A DNA stretch of 64,000 bases, taken from positions 186,001-250,000 of the forward strand of contig JAHHHJ010000004.1 of NCBI GenBank assembly GCA_019359445.1. The letters run 5' to 3'. This DNA comes from Kastovskya adunca ATA6-11-RM4 (lineage in GTDB: Bacteria; Cyanobacteriota; Cyanobacteriia; Cyanobacteriales; Coleofasciculaceae). The position numbers and the translations under genes were made by a program. The notes beneath the pieces were generated by a model. The model was given only the letters and a program-made list of their open reading frames with translations. It was not told the origin of the DNA and made no database searches. Below, one piece after another: positions 37,133 to 44,836 of the stretch (position 1 is the stretch's first letter; each line of letters opens with the position of its first letter).

Positions 37133-38521
37133 TTACTCGTCTGTTTCTAATCCCAGCATCCGTTTCATGCGAAGCCATACCTTTCTGAATTGCCAGAATT
37201 TACTGCTCTCCATTGCTGCAACCCTTTGTTGAGAACGCTCTAATTTTGCCTGAGTGTGTTGTAGTTGAAACTGTGATTGCTCTAGTTCTGCCTGAGTGTG
37301 TTGCTGTTGAGACTGGGACTGCTCTAACTCTGCCTGAATGTGTTGCTGTTGAAACTGTGATTGCTCTAGTTCTGCCTGAGTGTGTTGCTGTTGAGACTGG
37401 GATTGCTCTAACTCTGCCTGAATGTGTTGCTGTTGAAACTGTGATTGCTCTAGTTCTGCCTGAGTCTGCTGGAGTTGAGACTGGGATTGCTCTAACTCTG
37501 CCTGAGTGTGTTGCTGTTGAAACTGTGATTGCTCTAGTTCTGCCTGAGTGTGTTGCTGTTGAAACTGTGATTGCTCTAGTTCTGCCTGAGTCTGCTGGAG
37601 TTGAGACTGCGATTGCTTCAGTTTCCATCTATCTTCTAGAGTCTGACGATGAAAGAGTAATAAAGATTTTTCTCTGTCTAAAGGTGAATCGCTATCGGTT
37701 AGTTCTAAGGAAATTTTGCTGGGTACATCAGCCATTTGCTCCAATTCCTTCAGTAATTCAAAATACTGGGGAGCCGTATGCTGTAAGATTCGGACACTTG
37801 GGTGAGCCAAATCTATGTTTTTAAAAATTTTACTTTCATATATCTTTTGAAATTGGTGTTGAACCTCATTACTAATTTCTTGAGTAATTCCGAATTTGTC
37901 TCTTAGCAATTCAATTAACTGCTCTGGCTTCTGAGTAAGAGCATTTATACTGACTAGTACACAGCGTTTAGAATGTTTCTTATAAAATTCAACTATATGT
38001 CTATTATAGAAAGACCAAATTTTAAGAGCATAATAAGGATGTTGGGCAAAAAGTTTTGTAAAGCCATTGTTGGCAGAGATACTAACCCGGAAGATCGAGT
38101 CAGCTACTTCCCAAGGTAGACGGTAGACAAATATATAGTGTGCATCAGGAAGTAGTTCATCCCAGAAGTTTAGCATCAAAGAAGTACGTGGATCTTTCCA
38201 ACCCCATATCTCCGCTTTCAAATAGCGATTATTGATTAAAGCTTTAGCTTCATCAAGATAGTTTTGAAACTTGTTATAGTCTAGAAATTCGCTTTCTGTC
38301 CAACCCCAATCTTGCCATCCTGGTTCATCAGTTCGACAGCTGTTTTGAAGAACTGAGCGTTGAAATTCCAAGAACTCTACATCTTCAAAATATCCCTTTA
38401 CGTTAAAGCAGTCAGCTTGAAGAAGAACTTCTCCTAATTTAATACCAGCCGCTTCCAAAAATGAAGCAGTTAGAGAAGTACCGGAACGATGCATTCCTGT
38501 GATTATGAGAGTCTTTGGCAT
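37133..38521 (-). CDS. Sulfotransferase with 14-residue repeat helix and SSKFW tail
   Basis: A PAPS-dependent sulfotransferase-like protein of 462 residues. The start KTLIITGMHRSGTSLTASFL is the 5'-phosphosulfate-binding loop; WGWKDPRTSLMLNFWDEL and HYIFVYRLPWEVADSIFR with the 3'-phosphate-binding Arg/Ser follow, as in bacterial Sulfotransfer_3 proteins. Residues 303-428 are nine tandem 14-residue units (consensus QSQxQQQHTQAELE), then the tail MESSKFWQFRKVWLRMKR from 437. With the APS kinase at 41.4 kb it suggests sulfation of the island's glycan. Alternative: modification of another acceptor. Confidence 0.85.
   Translation of the reverse strand: MPKTLIITGMHRSGTSLTASFLEAAGIKLGEVLLQADCFNVKGYFEDVEFLEFQRSVLQNSCRTDEPGWQDWGWTESEFLDYNKFQNYLDEAKALINNRYLKAEIWGWKDPRTSLMLNFWDELLPDAHYIFVYRLPWEVADSIFRVSISANNGFTKLFAQHPYYALKIWSFYNRHIVEFYKKHSKRCVLVSINALTQKPEQLIELLRDKFGITQEISNEVQHQFQKIYESKIFKNIDLAHPSVRILQHTAPQYFELLKELEQMADVPSKISLELTDSDSPLDREKSLLLFHRQTLEDRWKLKQSQSQLQQTQAELEQSQFQQQHTQAELEQSQFQQQHTQAELEQSQSQLQQTQAELEQSQFQQQHIQAELEQSQSQQQHTQAELEQSQFQQQHIQAELEQSQSQQQHTQAELEQSQFQLQHTQAKLERSQQRVAAMESSKFWQFRKVWLRMKRMLGLETDE
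37238..37615 (-). repeat. Nine tandem 42-bp repeats inside the sulfotransferase gene
   Basis: Nine in-frame 42-base units encode QSQ[SF]Q[LQ]Q[HQ][TI]QAELE variants. Units 5-6 and 7-8 form an 84-base duplication with almost no differences, showing recent expansion. The tenth partial unit (RSQQ) leads into the SSKFW tail. Confidence 0.93.
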
Positions 38522-38674
38522 TTATGCAATAACTTTTGTTCTATTTTTTATATGCAAACTCTATCAAAATAATGAAACTGATTAAAGTTTACATTTACAG
38601 ATAGTTATTTTATTTTGTTAGAATTCCTGTATTTTACAGTAAAAACATCTGCTCCTTTAATTACTGAGTAAAAA

Positions 38675-40063
38675 TTACACTACTAATTTTGAATGCTGAT
38701 TGTTAGATGGTGTAATAGACTTAGAATTAACCTTTGAAACGAAAGCTTCAGTTTGAAAATCTATTATGAGAGTTTCCAGTACATCATTTTCTGCCTGAAC
38801 TCTAAACATAGCTGCATCAATAATACGATGAAGATATACTTCGGCTTCATCTTTTAGTCCATGAACTCCTGCATTAAAAAAATAAACTCCAGGCTGTAAA
38901 AAACATCTAAATCTAAATTGAACTTGGAGTATACTGCCCTGTTCTACACATTCAATTGCGTTTTGTGTAGTGTGAGACATAGCTCCCCCAATTTCTAATC
39001 CACTTACTGTTTTAATTAGCATTGCAAACCTAACTTTATATGAGGTCTGGTCAAACTTTATAGAGTAAGTATAAATATAGTCCTTGCGTCTGACCAGAAG
39101 GTTGACCTTCTTTCCCTCAAGCGTAGTAATATAAGGTTGTTTAATCTCTACACCACAAAGTACATAGGAGATTGTACTCTTAGGAACCATATGGGGATCG
39201 TATAGAGCCTGTTTTCGTAGGGGAAGGGAAAGTTTAGTTTCCGCATCCTTGGAATAATTTAATGATTTATTTTCCAGGTCTTGATGATCCATGCTAAGTA
39301 ACTCTTGACGCAGAGTCTCTACTTTATCTGTTGGTGCATAAATTAATTTGTGATAGCTGGATACGACTAACTTAGGATTGCCTGATAAAATTAAATCTCC
39401 TTGATCTATCAAAACTGCTGAACTACAAAGTTCTATAACCGAAGTCGCTGCATGAGAAACAAAGAGAACTGTTCCACCTCGCTCTTGAACAGAGTGAATA
39501 CGAGCAAAGCATTTGCGCTGGAAAGCCTCATCACCTACAGCAAGAGCCTCATCTACCATGAGAATATCAGGCTCGACACTAATCGCCACTGCAAATGCTA
39601 GCCTGATAAACATTCCACTAGAATAAGTTTTAACTGGTTGATCGATAAAATCTCCGATGTCAGCAAAAGCAGTAATGTCATCAAATTTTGCTTCTATCTC
39701 TTTCTGCTCTAAACCAAGTAAGCGACCGTTAAAAAATACATTTTGTCTTCCTGTAAATTCGGGGTTAAAACCGCTGCCAAGTTCTAAAAGAGCGGACACT
39801 CTTCCCTTTACCTTTACTTCTCCAGTAGTCGGTGTCAGGGTTCCCGCAATGATTTGCAACAACGTACTCTTTCCCGAACCATTTCGCCCAACAATTCCTA
39901 TTGTTTGCCCCTTGGGAACTTCTAAATTAATGTCCCGCAGCGCCCAAAATTCATCTGCCCTAATTTTTCCGGGTAGCAAAATTTCCTTCAACCGATCTAC
40001 CGGATGAGCATATCTCTTATAGCACTTCGAGACATTCTTCAGCGAAATGGCAATCTCACTCAT
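38675..40063 (-). CDS. wzt: Wzt-type polysaccharide ABC exporter ATPase
   Basis: ATPase of an ABC polysaccharide exporter, 462 residues. The nucleotide-binding domain (about 1-235) has GIVGRNGSGKSTLLQIIAGT (Walker A), YSSGMFIRLAFAVA (signature), and ILMVDEALAVGDEAF (Walker B). The long C-terminal region (about 270-445) corresponds to the Wzt_C carbohydrate-recognition domain, which binds the modified end of the finished O-antigen chain before export; sulfation or methylation could be that mark. Start at ATG 40063 is chosen over TTG 40084. It forms a pair with the permease 24 bases upstream. Confidence 0.92.
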   Translation of the reverse strand: MSEIAISLKNVSKCYKRYAHPVDRLKEILLPGKIRADEFWALRDINLEVPKGQTIGIVGRNGSGKSTLLQIIAGTLTPTTGEVKVKGRVSALLELGSGFNPEFTGRQNVFFNGRLLGLEQKEIEAKFDDITAFADIGDFIDQPVKTYSSGMFIRLAFAVAISVEPDILMVDEALAVGDEAFQRKCFARIHSVQERGGTVLFVSHAATSVIELCSSAVLIDQGDLILSGNPKLVVSSYHKLIYAPTDKVETLRQELLSMDHQDLENKSLNYSKDAETKLSLPLRKQALYDPHMVPKSTISYVLCGVEIKQPYITTLEGKKVNLLVRRKDYIYTYSIKFDQTSYKVRFAMLIKTVSGLEIGGAMSHTTQNAIECVEQGSILQVQFRFRCFLQPGVYFFNAGVHGLKDEAEVYLHRIIDAAMFRVQAENDVLETLIIDFQTEAFVSKVNSKSITPSNNQHSKLVV

Positions 40064-40087
40064 TACACTACTATTGTTGAGCAATAC

Positions 40088-40951
40088 CTAAAGGACATCA
40101 GCAAACGCTGGACGCAAACGTCGGTAAACCCATAAGCCGCAACAAAACGCCACCAAAGCAACTATTGAAGCAACTCCCCACTCGCCCCAGTGGGTAACTT
40201 CTCCAACTAATATTAAGTCGCGATAGACTTCCGCAATCGCTGCCAGTGGATTTAACCAAAATATCCAATATCGAAACCCTTCCGGAATCAGCGAGGCAGG
40301 ATAGATGATTGGTGTTACATAAAACCAAAGATTCAAAACTACCCCTAGCGTCTGAGGGATATCCCGCAAAAACACGGTCAATCCTGCCGCCAAATACCCC
40401 AAACCAGCCGTCAATAACAACTGCGTTAGCCAAATTAAGGGCAACAGTGCCAAAGTAGAGTGTAAAGTTTGTGTCGCTACTGCCACCAACACAATCAACG
40501 CTGCCAAGCCGAGCGAACTTTCGATGAACATGGACAGAATTGGCACCAACGGCAACAAGGCTAGCGGAAATACTACCTTCTTCACTAAATTCGGCTGATT
40601 CACCACGGAACTAGCTGCTTGAGTTAACCCACCTGTAAATGCCGTCCAAGGTACCAACCCTGCAAACAACCACAGCCCAAAGCCAAGGCTACTATCTTCT
40701 GGCAGCCCCTTCAGACTTAATTTCACGTTCAAGACAATCGAAAATACGTAGGTGTAAATCAGCAATTGTGATAGCTGATTAACTATAGGCCACAAATTCC
40801 CCAGAATAGAGCCTTTATAGCGTGCCTCCAAGTCTCGGCGCACCAACGTCCGTAGCAGGTCAAATTTTGCCCACGTCTGTTCGCTGACAGGCAACCAACG
40901 TCTCGCCCTGCCAGCTTTACGGACAACTGTCTTCATCGACCTGAGCAACAC
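40088..40951 (-). CDS. wzm: Wzm-type polysaccharide ABC exporter permease
   Basis: An ABC-2 membrane subunit of 287 residues that forms the channel with the ATPase encoded next. RDLEARYKGSILGNLWPIVNQL is the family's amphipathic start; six hydrophobic segments follow, ending with LNPLAAIAEVYRDLILVGE and a last helix. It moves undecaprenyl-linked glycan across the inner membrane. GTG at 40951 has GAGGG upstream; ATG at 40936 is an alternative. The stop of this gene is 24 bases ahead of wzt. Confidence 0.92.
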   Translation of the reverse strand: MLLRSMKTVVRKAGRARRWLPVSEQTWAKFDLLRTLVRRDLEARYKGSILGNLWPIVNQLSQLLIYTYVFSIVLNVKLSLKGLPEDSSLGFGLWLFAGLVPWTAFTGGLTQAASSVVNQPNLVKKVVFPLALLPLVPILSMFIESSLGLAALIVLVAVATQTLHSTLALLPLIWLTQLLLTAGLGYLAAGLTVFLRDIPQTLGVVLNLWFYVTPIIYPASLIPEGFRYWIFWLNPLAAIAEVYRDLILVGEVTHWGEWGVASIVALVAFCCGLWVYRRLRPAFADVL

Positions 40952-41385
40952 TCAATCCCTCACTCGCTACCACCACACCAGTTTGCTTTTCCTTAGGAAG
41001 TAACAACAGATATTGAAGTTCCCACAATTAAGTCTGAGCAAGCTAGTTAAGATGAGTTAACATTACCGTCGCTAAGTCTAAGAGTCTACAAGAAAATCAA
41101 GAAAACGCAAGCTCTTTTCTCATTGATTTGATAATCGCTATCCAACTTACTCTCTTAAGCCTACACAGTATCCGGATCGACTCCCAGCGATCGCAACGGC
41201 TCTCCGTCAACCTGCCGTTCTTTCTGCCTATGACTTATTTGGACAGTTCTGAGTGAGGAAAGATTTTCATTTTGAGCGTTGTGAGCCAAACTCAGGAGGC
41301 TAGTTTGATTTTAGTGACCTTACTTAGTTCTGAAAACATCACTACCTCATAGAGGATCTCCATCGGAGGACTACCCCCCTAACTA
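40952..41385. other. Intergenic region with possible coding remnant
   Basis: 434 bases. On the plus strand a frame without start codon (41127-41252) translates to a peptide that ends AIATALRQPAVLSAYDLFGQF-like; it looks like the C-terminus of a real protein, but nothing upstream is open. The rest shows no gene. It precedes the wzm promoter region. Confidence 0.4.
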
Positions 41386-41931
41386 CTACCCTCTGGAAAT
41401 AAATCCGTTGGAATCTAGATAGTCTAAAACTTTCTTAACAGAATCTTCTATCTCTTCCTCGTGAGTTTTCAGCCTCAAATCGGGTTGAGTCGGGATTTCA
41501 TAGGGAGAAGAGATTCCGGTAAACTGGGAAATTTCTCCGGTTAGAGCTTTTTTATATAACCCCTTGGGATCTCTTTCAATACAAACTTCTACCGGACAGT
41601 CTACATATACCTCAATCAGGTTGGGCAAAGTCCTTCGGAGTTGCTCGCGAGCTTCCTGGTAAGGTGCTATCAAGGCTACCACTGCACTGATTCCATGCTT
41701 GTTGAGTAACTGACAGACAAATCCCACCCGCGATACATTGAGATTCCTGTCTTCTCTTGAGAACCCCAATCCTTTAGAAAGATTTGTCCGCACTACATCC
41801 CCATCTAGGAGTTCGCAGGGAACTAGCAACTCATCCAACGCTTTAACCAGTTCTACGGCGATGGTTGACTTACCTGCACCGGGTAAACCTGTCAGCCAAC
41901 AGGTGAAACCTGAAGAACGAGATTTGTCCAT
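41386..41931 (-). CDS. cysC: Adenylylsulfate (APS) kinase
   Basis: Phosphorylates APS to PAPS, the sulfate donor for sulfotransferases. 181 residues, the normal size for a stand-alone CysC. CWLTGLPGAGKSTIAVELVK (P-loop), LLDGDVVRTNLSKGLGFSREDRNLNV (the APS-site motif), CQLLNKHGISAVVALIAPY and EVYVDCPVEVCIERDPKGLYKKAL follow in order. No other sulfate assimilation gene is adjacent, so it may serve the island's sulfotransferase rather than cysteine synthesis. The CRISPR-like or repeat DNA upstream (41989-42079) separates it from the plus-strand genes. Confidence 0.95.
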   Translation of the reverse strand: MDKSRSSGFTCWLTGLPGAGKSTIAVELVKALDELLVPCELLDGDVVRTNLSKGLGFSREDRNLNVSRVGFVCQLLNKHGISAVVALIAPYQEAREQLRRTLPNLIEVYVDCPVEVCIERDPKGLYKKALTGEISQFTGISSPYEIPTQPDLRLKTHEEEIEDSVKKVLDYLDSNGFISRG

Positions 41932-42241
41932 TCAAACTCTGCTCGCTTATAGATGAAATGCTTAAACACTCAGATAACGCCCACAAGCTAAAGCCTGGGG
42001 CTACAGGTACAAAGCCTGCCGACCCAGGCTAGGTCGTTTTAGAAGGCAGGCGGGCTTTGAATGCAATAGCCCAAGGCTTCGACGCTTTAGGCTTAAGTTC
42101 TCCAAAACCCAAGCAGGATTTTCACACGACTCGGTCAAAATTGCTATAGCTGCCCTGCTTGATTTGAAATGTATAATTCTCGCAAGGATGGCTAATAATC
42201 CCCTAAACTGGGGGATGGTTTTATCACACTGTGAATTTGGA
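41932..42241. other. Divergent intergenic region cysC / DUF2862
   Basis: 310 bases, largely the nested inverted repeat above, then about 160 bases before the plus-strand start. It must contain promoters for both directions, but none stands out. Confidence 0.45.
41989..42079. repeat. Nested imperfect inverted repeat
   Basis: Outer arms TAAAGCCTGGGGCTA (41989-42003) and TAGCCCAAGGCTT (42067-42079), inner arms AAAGCCTGCC (42011-42020) and GGCAGGCGGGCTTT (42045-42058). Such AAGCCTG-containing palindromes occur repeatedly in cyanobacterial intergenic DNA. It lies in the divergent region of cysC and DUF2862. Confidence 0.7.
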
Positions 42242-42436
42242 ATGGAAATTGGGCAAAAAGTAAAGGTCTGTCGCCTTAGAGATCGAGTCTCCCCTGGAAT
42301 TGTGAGTAAACTGGGAAAAGTGGGCACCATCAGAGACTTCAGGATGACTGATGGAAGCGGTGTTGGCGTTATCGTGCAGTTTGACGACAACTCAGCGACC
42401 TGGTTTTTTGAAGACGAACTGAGACCCGCCGAATAG
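42242..42436 (+). CDS. DUF2862 domain protein
   Basis: A 64-residue conserved cyanobacterial protein with no known function. MEIGQKVKVCRLRDRVSPGI, then KVGTIRDFRMTDGSGVGVIVQF and WFFEDEL make a small beta-barrel-like domain. The longer frame from 42164 adds 26 residues unlike the family, so ATG at 42242 is the start. It lies 28 bases upstream of the ATPase at 42465 on the same strand and may be its cotranscribed partner. Confidence 0.8.
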   Translation: MEIGQKVKVCRLRDRVSPGIVSKLGKVGTIRDFRMTDGSGVGVIVQFDDNSATWFFEDELRPAE

Positions 42437-42464
42437 GGCGAGAGGCAACAAGTAAAAAAGGCGC

Positions 42465-43559
42465 ATGATTTTAACGTTTTTAGGTAAGGGCGGCACAGGT
42501 CGCACAACAGTGGCGATCGCTGCCGCCAAACAGCTAGCTAGCCAAGGAAGGCGCGTCCTTCTAATCGGACAAGACCCCAGCCCCACCTTCGGACTCCTCC
42601 TAGGGGCAACGGTGGGGGCTGACCCGCAAGAAGTTGGCGCTAATCTCCAGGCAGTCCAGTTACAGTCTACGGTACTGCTAGAACGGAGCTGGGAAGAGGT
42701 TAAACAGCTAGAGGCGCAGTACTTGCGATCGCCAACGCTAAAAAATGTCTACGGGCAAGAACTCAGCATCTTCCCTGGACTAGACCAAGCCCTGGCAATG
42801 AATGCGATCCGCGAATTCAACAATCTCGGCAAGTACGATGATATCGTCTACGACGGTAACGGCGATATCTCTACTCTGCGGATGTTAGGAATGCCAGAAA
42901 GCATTAGCTGGTATCAGCGCCGCTTTCAGAAAGTATTTCAGGAATCTGACCTGGGCAAAGCAATCTCGCCCTTCATTCAACCGATTACCAGCACGATCCT
43001 CAATGTCTCGTGGACGGCTGATAACCTCTCTCAACAACAACCTGCCAAACAAGCTACCCAACTCATAGAAGAGGGGAAAGCTGCCCTTGCCGATCCTAGC
43101 CGTGTTGCGGCTTACCTGGTAACAACAGACGCTCCAACAGCGATCGCTACTGCCAAATACCTCTGGGGTAGTGCTCAGCAAATTAGTCTCACCGTGGGTG
43201 GAGTTCTCCTTAACCAGGCATCGACCGTTGAGGCGATCGAGACAGAATTTGCTCCCTTACCTCTGAGTTCTATTCCTTCAGGCAATGGCACAGACTGGCA
43301 ACCCCTGATGGATGCCCTGCCAGACTTTAAGCAAGCAATTCAAGCCCCCAAACCCCTGAGCATTGACACGGCTGCGCGTCAGGTACGCCTCTTTTTGCCA
43401 GGGTTTGATAAAAAACAAGTAAAGCTAACTCAGTACGGCCCAGAAGTCACCATAGAAGCCGGAGACCAACGGCGTAACATTCTCCTCCCTCCTCCCTTGA
43501 GCGGTCAACCTGTCAAAGGAGCAAAATTCCAAGACGGGTATTTAATTATTTCCTTTTAG
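42465..43559 (+). CDS. Get3/ArsA-like ATPase
   Basis: A 364-residue ATPase of the ArsA/Get3 class. The deviant Walker A GKGGTGRTTVAIAAAKQLA starts at residue 8; the rest of the nucleotide site is less conserved (YDDIVYDGNGDI takes the switch position where Get3 has DTAPTGHTLR). The C-terminal segment (about 290-364) with IDTAARQVRLFLPGF and GPEVTIEAGDQRRNILLP is an ArsA_HSP20-like beta domain. In cyanobacteria this gene often lies beside chlG, as here. It might help insert or chaperone thylakoid proteins; unproven. Confidence 0.8.
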   Translation: MILTFLGKGGTGRTTVAIAAAKQLASQGRRVLLIGQDPSPTFGLLLGATVGADPQEVGANLQAVQLQSTVLLERSWEEVKQLEAQYLRSPTLKNVYGQELSIFPGLDQALAMNAIREFNNLGKYDDIVYDGNGDISTLRMLGMPESISWYQRRFQKVFQESDLGKAISPFIQPITSTILNVSWTADNLSQQQPAKQATQLIEEGKAALADPSRVAAYLVTTDAPTAIATAKYLWGSAQQISLTVGGVLLNQASTVEAIETEFAPLPLSSIPSGNGTDWQPLMDALPDFKQAIQAPKPLSIDTAARQVRLFLPGFDKKQVKLTQYGPEVTIEAGDQRRNILLPPPLSGQPVKGAKFQDGYLIISF

Positions 43560-43719
43560 TCATTGGTCAAGATTCGGGTAGGGGTGCACGAGGAGTGCGC
43601 CCTTACTTAAGAAAGACAAACTCGCTCATTAGGTCAGGATAGAAACAATCAATCCACGCAATTACACTCGTACCTAAAAGCAGTTGATAACCTTCTAGAG
43701 AGTAAAGGACTAACGACCA

Positions 43720-44712
43720 ATGACAAACAACGAAGAACAGGCGATCGCGGACAAATCCGGCGATCGTAACGCTAGAACCCGGCAGCTACTAGGTATGAAA
43801 GGTGCTGCCCCCGGCGAGAAGTCCATTTGGAAAATTCGCCTGCAACTGATGAAGCCCATCACCTGGATTCCCCTAATTTGGGGGGTGGTCTGCGGTGCGG
43901 CTTCTTCGGGGGGATACACCTGGGCGCTAGAAGATATTCTCAAGGCGGCAACTTGTATGTTGCTGGCTGGCCCCCTACTGACGGGTTACACCCAAAGTGT
44001 GAATGACTTCTATGATCGCGACATTGATGCGATTAATGAACCCTACCGTCCGATTCCCTCTGGGGCAATCTCTGTTCCCCAAGTCGTTACCCAGATTTTG
44101 GTGCTGTTATTAGCCGGAATTGGTATTGCTTATGCCCTGGATTTGTGGGCGGGGCATGAATTTCCTACCCTCACCTGTCTAGCCTTGGGCGGTTCCTTCG
44201 TCGCTTACATTTACTCTGCCCCACCCCTAAAGCTGAAAAAGAACGGTTGGCTAGGCAACTATGCCCTTGGTGCTAGCTACATTGCCCTCCCCTGGTGGAC
44301 AGGTCATGCCTTGTTTGGCGACCTCAACTGGACAATCGTCATTTTGACACTGTTCTACAGTCTGGCTGGGTTGGGTATTGCCGTTGTTAATGACTTCAAA
44401 AGCGTGGAAGGCGATCGCCAACTCGGTCTAAATTCCCTCCCCGTGATGTTTGGCGTCGGTACCGCCGCCTGGATTTGCGTGCTGATGATTGATATCTTTC
44501 AGGCAGGAATTGCAGGCTACTTAATCAACATCCACCAAAACCTCTACGCGGCTATTCTGCTGCTGCTGATTATCCCCCAAATCACCTTCCAGGATATGTA
44601 CTTCCTCCGCGACCCCTTAAAAAATGACGTGAAGTACCAAGCCAGCGCCCAACCCTTTTTGGTTCTAGGAATGCTGGTTGCAGGATTAGCCCTCGGTCAC
44701 GCTGGGGTATAA
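43720..44712 (+). CDS. chlG: Chlorophyll synthase ChlG
   Basis: A thylakoid membrane prenyltransferase that adds the phytyl or geranylgeranyl tail to chlorophyllide, the last step of chlorophyll a synthesis. 330 residues, normal length. The two Asp-rich motifs are NDFYDRDIDAINEPYRPIPS (about residue 94) and NDFKSVEGDRQLGLNSLPV (about 223). A hydrophilic N-terminus of about 40 residues precedes nine membrane segments; ARTRQLLGMKGA is conserved in ChlG. It follows the Get3-like gene at 160 bases. Confidence 0.96.
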   Translation: MTNNEEQAIADKSGDRNARTRQLLGMKGAAPGEKSIWKIRLQLMKPITWIPLIWGVVCGAASSGGYTWALEDILKAATCMLLAGPLLTGYTQSVNDFYDRDIDAINEPYRPIPSGAISVPQVVTQILVLLLAGIGIAYALDLWAGHEFPTLTCLALGGSFVAYIYSAPPLKLKKNGWLGNYALGASYIALPWWTGHALFGDLNWTIVILTLFYSLAGLGIAVVNDFKSVEGDRQLGLNSLPVMFGVGTAAWICVLMIDIFQAGIAGYLINIHQNLYAAILLLLIIPQITFQDMYFLRDPLKNDVKYQASAQPFLVLGMLVAGLALGHAGV

Positions 44713-44741
44713 AAGTGCTCATAGCCTATACCTAATAATAA

Positions 44742-44764
44742 GCAGGCTGCCTATAACAGCCTGC
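44742..44764. repeat. Short inverted repeat downstream of chlG
   Basis: GCAGGCTG (44742-44749), seven-base loop, CAGCCTGC (44757-44764). It lies 30 bases after the chlG stop. No T-run follows, so it is more like a dispersed palindrome than a Rho-independent terminator, though it may still stabilise the mRNA 3' end. Confidence 0.65.
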
Positions 44765-44836
44765 GTAGGCAGACTTAGTTCCTATAGCCGAGACTTGAGT
44801 TGTTGGTGGGCTGGTATAAGCGGAAGTTCCCCCTAC

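Noticed and set aside
37238-37615. Possible CRISPR array
   Set aside because: Units are directly joined without unique spacers and stay in frame with a protein; it is a coding tandem repeat.
37200-37824. Open frames on both strands over the sulfotransferase repeat
   Set aside because: They arise because a 42-base repeat without stops keeps other frames open. The minus-strand frame with the catalytic domain is the real gene.
42001-42507. 168-codon minus-strand frame
   Set aside because: It is antisense to DUF2862 and the repeat; both plus-strand genes there have family support.
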